Of a stretch of 15,014 bases of DNA, positions 1 to 7,999 are shown in pieces; within the stretch, counting starts at the first letter, position 1, and each line of letters starts with the position of its first letter. Position numbers and translations under genes: made by a program. Source of the stretch: JBOFFC01 sp051648405 (GTDB lineage Bacteria; Planctomycetota; Planctomycetia; Pirellulales; Lacipirellulaceae); NCBI GenBank assembly GCA_051648405.1, contig JBOFFC010000171.1, forward strand, positions 1 through 15,014, given 5' to 3'. Under the pieces are notes generated by a model. It was not told the origin of the DNA. It did no database searches and worked only from the letters and a program-made list of their open reading frames with translations.

Positions 1-62
1 CCCTCGCCACGGTCGTACGCCGCAACGATCCGCTCTCGCAGGTCCATCGAAATCGCTTGCAT
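1..62 (-). CDS. IS630-family transposase, N-terminal fragment (runs off the left edge)
   Basis: Read on the minus strand from an ATG at 62-60, the frame is open to the window edge and begins MQAISMDLRERIVAAYDRGE. A second Met lies five codons in. The DLRERIVAAYDRGE stretch matches the start of the helix-turn-helix DNA-binding domain of IS630/Tc1-type transposases, which typically open with (S/M)DLRERV. The family cuts and joins DNA with a DDE catalytic domain and inserts at TA dinucleotides; that domain would lie outside the window. Only 20 codons are visible, so completeness cannot be judged. The gene is divergent from the exported protein that follows, and the element's end must lie between this ATG and that gene. 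The family call rests on one short motif and is fairly, not fully, secure. Confidence 0.65.
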   Translation of the reverse strand, partial: MQAISMDLRERIVAAYDRGE

Positions 63-139
63 CACCGTCCTCCTTGGTTGGACAACGGTCTACCCAAACT
101 CCACTCCTGGCGCTATACCAAGTTCGAAAGTGCTGTAAC

Positions 140-2917
140 TTGTCAAGGTTCCGTCCGCGATTCGAGGTTCTTGAAGATCGTTGCCTGCTGACCGCGTTCG
201 ACGTCCTCGTCTTCTCTAAGGCCGAGGGGTTTCGGCACGAGTCGATCCCGGCGGGAATCGCCGCGATCCGGGCGCTCGGCGCCGCAAACGACTTCACGGT
301 CATCGCGAGCGAAGACCCGACGGTCTTCACCCAGGCTAGCCTCGCGAGCTTCGAGGCGGTCGTGTTCCTGAACACGACCGGGCCCAACATCTTGAGCGCC
401 GCGCAGCGTGCGGGCTTCCAGTCGTACATCCAAGCCGGCGGCGGGTACGTCGGTGTTCACGCTGCCGCCGATACGGGCCAGAACTGGGCCTGGTACGGCC
501 AGCTCGTCGGCGCCTACTTCATCACGCACCCGGCGCCGCAGACCGCGACCGTGATCGTCGAGGACCGGTCGCACGTCTCGACCTCGCACCTTCCCGAGCG
601 ATGGGTGATCGGCGAGGAGTGGTACGACTACAACCTGAACCCGCGCGGCGACGTTCAGGTGCTGATGTCACTCGACAAGTCGACCTACACGGGAAGCGTC
701 AACGGCCCCGACCACCCGATCAGTTGGTACCAGCACTTCCAGGGAGGCCGCTCGTGGTACACGGGGCTCGGCCACTTCTCGCAGACGTACGACAACTCGC
801 TCTTCCGCCAGCACTTGCTGGGGGGGATCAAGTTTGCGGCCGGGGAGTCGCCGGCGGACCGCGGCGGCGGGGTCGATACGAGCTGGCAGAAGACCGTTCT
901 GCAGCCGTCGGTCTCGAACCCGATGAGCCTCGACGTCGCTCCCGATGGCAAGGTGTTCTTCGTCGAGCTAACGGGCCGGGTTCGTGTCTACAACCCCGTG
1001 ACCAACGCGACGACCACGGCCGCTACGTTCCCGGTGATCCTTGCCGGCGAGAACGGCATGCTGGGGATCGTGCTCGACCCGGCGTTCGCGACCAACAACC
1101 ACCTGTTCCTCTACTACACGCCCCAAGGGACGAGCGTGAACCGCTTGGCGCGGTTCACATGGAACGGGTCCACGCTGGACATGGCTTCGCAGGTGACTCT
1201 GCTTGAGGTCCCGATCGACCTCGTTTGCTGCCACGCCGCCGGGTCGCTCGCATTCGGTCCCGACGGGTCGCTTTACATTTCAACCGGCGACAACACGGGA
1301 CCGGCGGCAAGCGGCGGGTACACGCCAATCGACGAGCGCCTGACCCCCGAAGATCGACGCATTTTCGACGCGCAGCGCTCGTCGGCGAATACGAACGACT
1401 TGCGTGGCAAGGTCCTGCGCATCAAGCCCCAGTCGAACGGCACGTACACCATTCCCGCCGGCAACCTGTTCCCGGCGAACGGCTCGCAGGGTCGGCCCGA
1501 GATCTTCGCGATGGGGACGCGGAACCCGTTCCGCCTGTCCATCGACGAGAAGAACGGCTTCGTCTACTGGGGGGACGTCGGCCCCGACGCCCAAGCCGAT
1601 TCCATCCTGCGCGGTCCGCGTGGGTTCGACGAGATCAACCAAGCCCGCAGTGCCGGCAACTACGGCTGGCCTTACGCCGTGGCAAACAACCTGCCGTACG
1701 TCGACTACGACTTCGACCTGATGGAGTCGGGAGACGTTTTCGACCCCGCGGCGCCGGTCAACAACTCGCCGAACAACACCGGCGCGACCAACCTCCCCCC
1801 GTCGCGCGGCGCGTTCATCTGGTACCCGTACGGCCCGAGCACGCAGTTCCCCGCATTGGGCGACGGGGGACGCACCTCGATGGCGGGACCGGTCTACAAC
1901 TTTGACGCGGCCCTTGCGTCCGCTCGCAAGATGCCGGCGTCTTTCGACAACTCGCTGATCATGTACGAGTGGTCGCGGAGTAAGTTCTGGCAGGTGAAGC
2001 TCGACGCGGCGGGTGGAATCCTGAAGATCAACCCGCTCTTCACCGACCTGGGGTTTGTCCGCCCGATCGACGTCGAGCTCGGCCCCGACGGGGCGCTCTA
2101 CGTGCTGCAGTGGGGGACCAACTTTGGGGGGGGCAACGCCAACGCCCAGCTCGTGCGGATCGACTTTGTCGGGAACCTGTCCCAGCTTCCCGGCGATTAC
2201 AACCGCGACGGACGGGTCAACGCGGCTGACTATACGGTCTGGCGGGATCAAGTCGGTCCCAATCCTGGCTCACGGGCGGATGGCACGGGGGACGGCGTCG
2301 TCGATACGCTCGACTACAACTTGTGGGTGGCGAACTACGGTCGGATCGCGAGCGCCACCACTTCGACGGTCGCTGTCGACTCGACCGACGGCGAGGCTGC
2401 GACGACAACCGATATCGACTCGACCGACTCGTCTTGCGGTTGTCAGCAACACATCGACGCCGACATCAGCTCGCCGGCGCCGGACGCGCCCCAACTCACC
2501 GAGCCCGAGTTCGAGGCGACCACGGTCGAAGGTTCAGTCGCCACGGCGGTCGTTGCGGAAGAAGTGCTCGTCTACGCAGGGTCGCCAGCGCCGGCCCCCG
2601 AAGGCTTGCCGACGCAGTTCGAGGCTCTGGAGGCTGCCCTTGCGTCGTTGGCCTTCTCGCCCACGGCCACGGCGCCGCCAATCGCTTTCGATCCCGACGA
2701 CTACTTCGCGGTCACGACGTCGGAGCGCGAGTCCGCCTTGCTGCTGATCTCCACGTCCGGCACGCTTGGCGTCGGTGAATCGACGGACAGCGACACGGTT
2801 AGTGCGCCGGGAGCGGGTACCGAGCCTCCGTACGCTCCCGCACCCCCGTCCCGCGCCGTTCGTGCAAAGTTCTCCCCCGCCGGGCGCGTGCCCCAGCGAT
2901 TCCTGACAGAGCTTTGA
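140..2917 (+). CDS. Exported ThuA / glucose-sorbosone-dehydrogenase-like / dockerin protein
   Basis: This is a large extracytoplasmic protein, probably acting on carbohydrates. I start it at the TTG at 140, giving 925 residues, because planctomycete LEPR-XLL proteins usually have only a few basic residues before the motif. The frame is also open from TTG 74 and on to the window edge, so the start is uncertain. Residues 8-19 hold the sorting motif FEVLEDRCLLTA. A ThuA-like domain spans about 21-235, with AGGGYVGVHAAAD near 99-111. A six-bladed GSDH/PQQ-dependent sugar-dehydrogenase-like propeller spans about 250-675; it includes CCHAAG near 363-368, where relatives usually have CCHTGG, and GTRNPFR. 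A type I dockerin at about 685-735 has two calcium loops (DYNRDGRVNAADY, DGTGDGVVDTLDY). The last roughly 190 residues are acidic and rich in A, S, T and P, with no PEP-CTERM tail. The domain calls are firm; the substrate is unknown. Confidence 0.9.
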   Translation: MSRFRPRFEVLEDRCLLTAFDVLVFSKAEGFRHESIPAGIAAIRALGAANDFTVIASEDPTVFTQASLASFEAVVFLNTTGPNILSAAQRAGFQSYIQAGGGYVGVHAAADTGQNWAWYGQLVGAYFITHPAPQTATVIVEDRSHVSTSHLPERWVIGEEWYDYNLNPRGDVQVLMSLDKSTYTGSVNGPDHPISWYQHFQGGRSWYTGLGHFSQTYDNSLFRQHLLGGIKFAAGESPADRGGGVDTSWQKTVLQPSVSNPMSLDVAPDGKVFFVELTGRVRVYNPVTNATTTAATFPVILAGENGMLGIVLDPAFATNNHLFLYYTPQGTSVNRLARFTWNGSTLDMASQVTLLEVPIDLVCCHAAGSLAFGPDGSLYISTGDNTGPAASGGYTPIDERLTPEDRRIFDAQRSSANTNDLRGKVLRIKPQSNGTYTIPAGNLFPANGSQGRPEIFAMGTRNPFRLSIDEKNGFVYWGDVGPDAQADSILRGPRGFDEINQARSAGNYGWPYAVANNLPYVDYDFDLMESGDVFDPAAPVNNSPNNTGATNLPPSRGAFIWYPYGPSTQFPALGDGGRTSMAGPVYNFDAALASARKMPASFDNSLIMYEWSRSKFWQVKLDAAGGILKINPLFTDLGFVRPIDVELGPDGALYVLQWGTNFGGGNANAQLVRIDFVGNLSQLPGDYNRDGRVNAADYTVWRDQVGPNPGSRADGTGDGVVDTLDYNLWVANYGRIASATTSTVAVDSTDGEAATTTDIDSTDSSCGCQQHIDADISSPAPDAPQLTEPEFEATTVEGSVATAVVAEEVLVYAGSPAPAPEGLPTQFEALEAALASLAFSPTATAPPIAFDPDDYFAVTTSERESALLLISTSGTLGVGESTDSDTVSAPGAGTEPPYAPAPPSRAVRAKFSPAGRVPQRFLTEL

Positions 2918-3253
2918 CGATTCTTTGACCGCATGGCGTTTCGGCGCTATCCAGCCTAGCGATCTTGCTTGCCAATGGCTTGACGTGACCCCCGAAGGAC
3001 TCGCGCCCCAGCGTTAGCTAGCGGCGAGTCCCCCCTCGATTCCCCGGGTCACGGCCTCTCGAAGCGGACGCCAATTTTGCGGTGCGGCCTGGCTCTTGAG
3101 GCCGGCCCGCGGTCGTTCGGTCCGCACGCCTCGCTGTAGCTGGTCCCAAGGTTTGCGCTATGCGCTTGCCGTTGGCCGTTCCTTGCGCGAGCCGTTCGCG
3201 CCGATCGACGCCCCACGAACATCATCTAAGCCTTCACCCCCTGAGCTTGATCC
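2918..3253. other. Intergenic stretch between the dockerin and PEP-CTERM genes
   Basis: This stretch of 336 bases has no convincing coding frame. Open frames that cross it give arginine- and proline-rich translations without family resemblance. Its only clear content is the nested palindrome at 2984-3053, listed separately. A promoter for the downstream gene presumably lies in the right half, but no -35/-10 pair is good enough to name. Just before the next ATG there is only a weak purine patch (TGAG), so ribosome binding there is probably weak or independent of Shine-Dalgarno pairing. Confidence 0.6.
2984..3053. repeat. Nested palindromic element, REP-like or terminator
   Basis: The outer arms are CGTGACCC (2984-2991) and GGGTCACG (3046-3053), a perfect 8-bp inverted repeat. 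Nested inside are GGACTCGC (2997-3004) and GCGAGTCC (3024-3031), another perfect 8-bp pair. At its centre is a smaller near-palindrome, CGTTAGCTAGCG (3012-3023). Together they would fold into one long interrupted hairpin. It begins 67 bases after the stop of the upstream gene and has no T tract. It could therefore be an untypical terminator, an RNA-processing site or a dispersed REP-like repeat of this genome; one copy in one window cannot settle which. Confidence 0.5.
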
Positions 3254-4816
3254 ATGCGGACTCCCCTGCAACTGCTCTCGATCGTCGCCCTCGTGCTCAT
3301 CGCGCCGCTCGCGACGGCCGACAACCAGACCTCGACGATCACCCCCGTGCTGCGCAGCGACGCCCTCCCCTACCGCGTCGAACTGCGCCGCCGCGACATG
3401 ACCCCCGCGGTAATGCCATCGCTGCACTCGTTTGTGGCGGGCGAGCACCAAGGCGAGTGGGTCGTAATCGGCGGTCTCACCAACGGGATCCACGGGTTCG
3501 ACTACGACCGCACTACGCTCCCTGCGCGCAAGCAAAACGGCGACGTCTGGGTGATCGACCCCCTGAGCCGGACGACGTGGCGGCGTTCGCTCGACCCGAG
3601 TGACGCGGGGAGCGGGCTCACAATGACGCAGCTGCTGTCGATCAGCGGCGCCAACGCCCAGGCCGACCAAGTCGGCGACCGCCTCTACATGACCGGTGGC
3701 TACGGCGACGACAGCCTGACCGACCCAACGTCGCGCAACACGTTCTCGACGCTCACCGCATTCGACCTGCCCGGCCTCGTCGATTGGGCAAAGGGGGGGA
3801 GCGGCACGGCGGCGAGCCACATCCGGCAGACTTCCGACCCGCTGTTCAAGGTCACCGGCGGGGACATGGTCGCGGTCGGGAGCAAGATGCACCTGGTGTT
3901 CGGCCAGGACTACGTCGGGCGTTACCGGCCCAACCTGTCGGGTGAGTACACCAACCAGGTCCGGTCGTTCGAGATCCAGGACGACGGCGCCACGCTCGGC
4001 GTCACGGCCGTCTCGTCCTCGACCCCCGCGCCGCAGTTCCGGCGGCGCGACCTGAACGTCTACCCGTCGATCAAGGAGAACCCCGACGGCTCGATCGCCG
4101 AGGGGATCACGGCCCTCTCGGGGGTGTTCACCGTCAGCAACGGCGCCTGGACCGTGCCGGTCGAGATCGACGCCCAGGGGACGGCGCAGCAGGCCGACTT
4201 CGGCCTCAGCCCCACGAACGTCGCCGGGGCCCTCGACGCCGACGCGCGGGTCTTCAAGCAAGGGATGAACAACTACCACTCGGCGAAGCTCGGCATGTTC
4301 TCGGAAGCAACCGGCGAGATGCACCAGTTGCTGTTCGGCGGGATCACGCTGCAGGAGTATCTGCCGACGAGCCGCTTCGCCGACTCGCGCGGCTTCGTGA
4401 CCGACCCGCAGATGCCGAACACCAACCAGTTCTCGGCGGTCGTGCGAGGCGCCGACGGCGTCTACCGGCAGCACCACATGGGAGAGTTCCCGACGATCCT
4501 CGCCTCGACCGGTCGGCGGATGCGGTTCGGCTCGAACGCCGAGTTCTTCGCGGCTGAGGGGCTGCCGACGTACGCCAACGGCGTGTTCAAGTTCGACGAG
4601 CTGCTGGGCCCGACGACGCTGGGGTACATCTACGGCGGGCTCACGGCCAACTCCGCGCACGTCTTCGGCGACGTCGCCGGCCTGTCGGCCGCTAGCGGCG
4701 AGGTGTTCGAGGTGATCTTCATCCCCACCCTCCCCATCCCCGAGCCCGGGGCGGCGGTTCTGCTGGTCGTCGGTTTGGCGGCCGCGACGATCCGCGCCCG
4801 TTGCGTCGGCCCCTAG
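3254..4816 (+). CDS. Secreted beta-propeller-like protein with PEP-CTERM sorting tail
   Basis: The 520-residue product begins with a good signal peptide: charged MRTP, a hydrophobic core LLSIVALVLIAPL, and a likely cut after ATA or ATAD near residue 22-23. The mature part contains stretches such as GEWVVIGGLTNGIHGF and DRLYMTGGYGDD that resemble Kelch-type blades, so a beta-propeller is likely. I do not recognise a specific enzyme family. Residues about 494-516 form a PEP-CTERM tail: IPEPG, a hydrophobic helix, then basic residues (TIRARC). In this system an exosortase removes the tail and places the protein in the envelope or exopolysaccharide matrix; no exosortase gene is in the window. The ATG at 3254 is chosen because it directly precedes the signal peptide. 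The gene ends 47 bases before a convergent one. Signal and tail are sure; function is unknown. Confidence 0.88.
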   Translation: MRTPLQLLSIVALVLIAPLATADNQTSTITPVLRSDALPYRVELRRRDMTPAVMPSLHSFVAGEHQGEWVVIGGLTNGIHGFDYDRTTLPARKQNGDVWVIDPLSRTTWRRSLDPSDAGSGLTMTQLLSISGANAQADQVGDRLYMTGGYGDDSLTDPTSRNTFSTLTAFDLPGLVDWAKGGSGTAASHIRQTSDPLFKVTGGDMVAVGSKMHLVFGQDYVGRYRPNLSGEYTNQVRSFEIQDDGATLGVTAVSSSTPAPQFRRRDLNVYPSIKENPDGSIAEGITALSGVFTVSNGAWTVPVEIDAQGTAQQADFGLSPTNVAGALDADARVFKQGMNNYHSAKLGMFSEATGEMHQLLFGGITLQEYLPTSRFADSRGFVTDPQMPNTNQFSAVVRGADGVYRQHHMGEFPTILASTGRRMRFGSNAEFFAAEGLPTYANGVFKFDELLGPTTLGYIYGGLTANSAHVFGDVAGLSAASGEVFEVIFIPTLPIPEPGAAVLLVVGLAAATIRARCVGP

Positions 4817-4838
4817 CAGCCAGTGAGTACCCGACACG

Positions 4839-4855
4839 CTGCCCGCAGCGGGCGG
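4839..4855. terminator. Possible bidirectional terminator between convergent genes
   Basis: CTGCCC (4839-4844), loop GCAGC, GGGCGG (4850-4855) forms a six-pair stem that includes one G-T pair. It lies in the 47-base gap between two convergent stop codons, which is where a shared terminator would be expected. Neither side has a T tract, so this is only a candidate. Confidence 0.35.
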
Positions 4856-4863
4856 CTACTCCG

Positions 4864-5547
4864 CTACCGCAGTCTCCGCCGCAACTGCTCGCGCCACGCC
4901 TGCGAGACTTGCGGCAGGTCGTGCAGGCGTTGGGCGTCTTCGCTCGGGCCCTTTTCGTGGAGCGTGACCACGTTCGCGCGGTCGATCGTCCACTCGGGGT
5001 GCGGCCGCTCGACGAGCTCGAGTCGGTCCCCGGGGGTTACGACCCCCTCTTCGATCACGCGGAAGTACCACCCCGTGCGGCGCGACTGCACGACGCGCTT
5101 CGGCAGGTCGGCGCGGCCCCAGTAGCGCGACAGCGTCGAGCAAGGCTGCCGCGGCTGCGACGGTTCGACGAGCGCGTCGCCGACCCGCCAGCGGTCGCCG
5201 ATCGCCACGCCGCGCTCGTCGAGGCCCGCGATCGCGAAGTTCTCGCCGAAAGCGCCGGGGCCGAAGTCGGGCAAACCGAGCTCGTCGCGCCACCACGGGT
5301 AGTGATCGGCCGCGTAGGCGCAGACCGCTTTGTCGGGTCCGCCGTGGACCCGCAGGTTCCCCTGCCCGTCCCCTTCGAGGCCGTTCACGCCGAGCCACAC
5401 CGGGCCATCGACGGGGCGCTTCGCGATGCCGCTCGGCAGGCCCCCCGAGTCGCCGTCGGCGGGTCGTAGCTCGTCCCAGCCGCGCGGCTTGCCGACGTGC
5501 GGTGCTAGTAGCACCCCGAACGGCCGCTGGGGGGTCGGTTCGCGCAT
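4864..5547 (-). CDS. MOSC-domain protein, YiiM-like
   Basis: The product has 227 residues from the ATG at 5547, a usual length for YiiM-type MOSC proteins. An in-frame GTG at 5640 would add 31 poorly conserved-looking residues. The MOSC core is clear: LRVHGGPDKAVCAY (65-78), FGPGAFGENFAIAGLD (95-110), GVAIGDRWRVGDALVE (113-128) and QPRQPCSTLSRYWG (131-144). C136 is the family's conserved cysteine. A short helical C-terminal segment follows (about 186-227), as in YiiM. MOSC proteins handle molybdenum cofactor or sulfur; YiiM-type members take part in reduction of N-hydroxylated compounds through the bound cofactor. That role here is inferred from the family. The protein has no signal peptide, so it is cytoplasmic. 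It is convergent with the PEP-CTERM gene and divergent, by 145 bases, from the thioredoxin-fold gene. Confidence 0.9.
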   Translation of the reverse strand: MREPTPQRPFGVLLAPHVGKPRGWDELRPADGDSGGLPSGIAKRPVDGPVWLGVNGLEGDGQGNLRVHGGPDKAVCAYAADHYPWWRDELGLPDFGPGAFGENFAIAGLDERGVAIGDRWRVGDALVEPSQPRQPCSTLSRYWGRADLPKRVVQSRRTGWYFRVIEEGVVTPGDRLELVERPHPEWTIDRANVVTLHEKGPSEDAQRLHDLPQVSQAWREQLRRRLR

Positions 5548-5692
5548 GGGGACCCGCGTGTTGTGGCGAATCGGGGAGTCGGCGAGTCGCAATCGCTCTG
5601 TACGCGATCGGAGAACCCAAGAATAATCCCGCCGGCGCACGGCTCGATAGCGGGCGCCGCGTTTGGACTAGGAAGCCCGAGGACCGCCCGTC

Positions 5693-7582
5693 ATGACGTT
5701 TCGCCGATTGCTCGCTCTTCTGTTGCTGTCGCCACTGGCGCTGCTGTCGTCCCCCTCGGCGTACGGCGCGGGCGCCGCGCCGACGGTCGCCCAGGCGCTG
5801 ACGCTGGCGCCGATCCAGGCGGCGATCGACTACGCGAAGCCCGCCCCGGCCGACGTCGCGGCTTGCTCGATCAAGCCCGAGCGCGAGGGAAAGAGCACGT
5901 CGTGGGTCGTCCGCGACGCGGCGGGCGCCGTGCTGCGGAAGTTCGCCGATACCAACGCCGACAACGTCGTCGATCGCTGGAGCTACTACAAGGACGGCCT
6001 CGAGGTCTACCGCGACGTCGATTCGGACTTCGACTCGAAGGCCGACCAGTGCCGGTGGTTCCACACCGGGGGGACGCGGTGGGGCGTCGACAAAAACCAA
6101 GACGGCAAGGTCGATCGCTGGCAACAGATCTCGCCGCACGAGGTCGCCGAGGAAGCGGTCGCCGCGGTTCAGACCAACGATTTCGCGCGGTTCGCGCGGC
6201 TGATGCTCGCCGACGACGAGCAGAACACGTTGGGCCTCGCGCGGTCGCTCGACTCGCAGGTACAGAAGACCCGCGCCACGGCCGCCGCGGACTTCCAAGA
6301 ACTGGTCCGCTCGCAGAAGTCGATCAAATCGACGAGCCGGTTCGTCGATTTCGGGGCCGCCCGCCCGGGGCTGTTGCCCGCGGGGATCGACGGCGCGACA
6401 CGCGACGCGATGGTGTACGACAACGCCTCGGCGCTGATCGACAACGACGGCATGCCCGAGCAGTTGTTGCTCGGCGCGCTGTTCCGCGTCGGTGACGCCT
6501 GGCGGCTGGTCGAGTCCCCGACGATCGGGGGAACCGGACCGAAGATCTCGCCGGTGCAGTCGTCGGTGGCGAGCGGCGGTGGCGCAGCGGCCGGTAACGG
6601 CCCGAGCGACGAGCAGCAAGGCTGGCTCGTCGAGATCGAAAAGATCGACCTCGCGGCCGCCAAGGCGACCGGCGCCGAGGCCGCGCGGCTCACCGACATG
6701 CGTGTCGCGCTGCTCGAGAAGCTCGCCGGCGCCGCCTCGACCGCCGACGAGCGCGCCCAATGGACGACGCAGCTCGCCGACCTGCTGACCGCCGAGGCGC
6801 AGTCACGCGGCTACGCGAAGGGGCTCACGAAGCTCGCCGAGCTCGAGCGCTCGCCCGCCGTCACCGAGCTGGGGGACGAGCTCGTCGCGCACATTCGCTA
6901 CCGCCGCATCGGCGCCGAGTACGGCCTCAGCTACAGCGACAAGAAGGCGAACGTCTCGAAGGTGCAGGAGAAATGGCTCGGGGACCTCGAGCAGTTCGTC
7001 AAGGACTACCCCACCAGCCCCGACGCGGCCGAGGCGATGCTGCAACTCGGCATGTCGGACGAGTTCGCCGGCGAGGAGGCCGAAGCCGACGCCTGGTACA
7101 ACCGCCTCGCCGCCGAGTTCCCCGCGACGGCGTCGGGCAAGAAGGCGACCGGCGCGCTGCGGCGGATGAACTCGATCGGCAAGCAGGTGGCGATGCGCGG
7201 GCCGACGCTCGACGGCAAGCAACTCGATCTCGCTGCGTTCCGCGGCCGCCACGTCGTGATCCAGTACTGGGCCACCTGGTGCGAGCCGTGCAAGGAAGAC
7301 ATGCAAACGCTCGCCGCGCTCCAGAAGAAGTACGGCGCGAAGATCGGCGTGCTGGGAGTCAACCTCGACAACTCGCTGGCCGACGCCAAGCGCTTCGTCG
7401 CGTCGGTGCGGACCCCGTGGCCGCACCTCTACGACGAGGCGGGCCTCGAAGGAGAGCGAGCCACCGACCTGGGGGTCATGACCCTGCCGCTGATGCTGCT
7501 CGTGGACGGCGAAGGGAAGGTCGTGAACCGCAACCTGTACGGGGCCGACCTCGAAGCCGAACTCGAACGGGTCATCCGCTAA
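5693..7582 (+). CDS. Exported TlpA-like thioredoxin-fold protein with calcium-loop-like repeats
   Basis: The 629-residue product has a signal peptide (MTFRRLLALLLLSPLALLSS, likely cut after SAYGA near residue 25). Residues about 86-142 hold three acidic repeats: DTNADNVVDRW, DVDSDFDSKAD and DKNQDGKVDRW. They look like EF-hand or calcium loops. A middle region of about 300 residues is mostly helical; residues about 435-495 resemble TPR-type repeats. The C-terminal domain (about 500-629) is a TlpA/AhpC-TSA thioredoxin fold with active site WCEPC (C530, C533) and the cis-proline region TLPLML. Such proteins reduce or exchange disulfides in the periplasm, for example in cytochrome maturation; the partner here is unknown. 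The start at ATG 5693 places the signal peptide correctly. The upstream gene is divergent, and the stop overlaps a possible small minus-strand gene by 11 bases. Confidence 0.9.
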   Translation: MTFRRLLALLLLSPLALLSSPSAYGAGAAPTVAQALTLAPIQAAIDYAKPAPADVAACSIKPEREGKSTSWVVRDAAGAVLRKFADTNADNVVDRWSYYKDGLEVYRDVDSDFDSKADQCRWFHTGGTRWGVDKNQDGKVDRWQQISPHEVAEEAVAAVQTNDFARFARLMLADDEQNTLGLARSLDSQVQKTRATAAADFQELVRSQKSIKSTSRFVDFGAARPGLLPAGIDGATRDAMVYDNASALIDNDGMPEQLLLGALFRVGDAWRLVESPTIGGTGPKISPVQSSVASGGGAAAGNGPSDEQQGWLVEIEKIDLAAAKATGAEAARLTDMRVALLEKLAGAASTADERAQWTTQLADLLTAEAQSRGYAKGLTKLAELERSPAVTELGDELVAHIRYRRIGAEYGLSYSDKKANVSKVQEKWLGDLEQFVKDYPTSPDAAEAMLQLGMSDEFAGEEAEADAWYNRLAAEFPATASGKKATGALRRMNSIGKQVAMRGPTLDGKQLDLAAFRGRHVVIQYWATWCEPCKEDMQTLAALQKKYGAKIGVLGVNLDNSLADAKRFVASVRTPWPHLYDEAGLEGERATDLGVMTLPLMLLVDGEGKVVNRNLYGADLEAELERVIR

Positions 7583-7807
7583 CGCGGGGCTCGATCCGCT
7601 GGGCGTAGCGGCTCACCAACCCCAGCGCTTGTTCCGCCGGGCGTTCGCCCCCATCGAGGGGGTCGTCGCGGAGCGCTTCCGTGAGCGCTTCAGTTGCGTG
7701 ATCGACGAGCGACTCCGCGAAGTAGGAACTCGCCGAGCGCTGTCCCCCCCGTCGCGGTCTTGGTGGTGGTCGTACGGGAACGGCTGGTTGGAGTGAACGA
7801 TGCTCAT
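7572..7807 (-). pseudogene. Small gene with an apparent one-base frameshift, unknown product
   Basis: From the ATG at 7807 the minus strand reads MSIVHSNQPFPYDHHQDRDGG and then meets seven G's (plus-strand C's at 7744-7750). Staying in that frame gives an unlikely Ser/Arg-rich tail to a stop at 7613. With one extra G, or a -1 shift, the reading becomes SSYFAESLVDHATEALTEAL, then RDDPLDGGERPAEQALGLVS, then RYAQRIEPRVSG. It stops at TGA 7574-7572. The shifted part is balanced in composition and helix-like. The joined product would be 78 residues. I do not recognise the family. The ATG overlaps the stop of a preceding minus-strand frame as ATGA, and the end overlaps the convergent TlpA-like gene by 11 bases. 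It may be a decayed gene, a programmed frameshift or a sequencing error in the homopolymer. Confidence 0.4.
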
Positions 7808-7998
7808 GACTTCGGCCTCAGTGGCTGCTCCTTGAACGGTTGGTCCCGCGGCGCCCGCGGTGGCTCTGCAGGACCAACTGCAAGGTGCGTGCCAGCACGG
7901 CCGTAATCGGCGTCGGTGGCGATGAGGCGCAGGAAACTCGCGGTTTCGCGCGGTCTGCGTCGGTGCGACGCCCCGCCGAGAACGGACTCACCCCTCAC
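7804..7998 (-). CDS. Possible small gene upstream of the frameshifted frame, unknown product
   Basis: This minus-strand frame of 64 codons starts at a GTG (7998) and ends in a TGA that overlaps the next ATG as ATGA, a common sign of translational coupling. The middle part, ETASFLRLIATDADYGRAGTH, looks like a real helix-containing protein, and its codons favour G or C in third position. The last part (about 20 residues, rich in P, E and R) is less convincing. No ATG is available in frame; the frame is open back to 8088, but without a good start. It may be a remnant whose beginning has decayed. No family is recognised and support is modest. Confidence 0.3.
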   Translation of the reverse strand: MRGESVLGGASHRRRPRETASFLRLIATDADYGRAGTHLAVGPAEPPRAPRDQPFKEQPLRPKS

Positions 7999-7999
7999 A

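Noticed and set aside
3158..4837. A 559-codon open frame on the minus strand
   Set aside because: It mirrors the PEP-CTERM gene, whose signal peptide and sorting tail prove the plus-strand reading. The antisense product shows no motif.
4856..6760. A 634-codon open frame on the minus strand
   Set aside because: It runs antisense to the TlpA-like gene and out of frame over the MOSC gene. The translation is dominated by R, G, A and V with no domain, while both overlapped genes have clear families.
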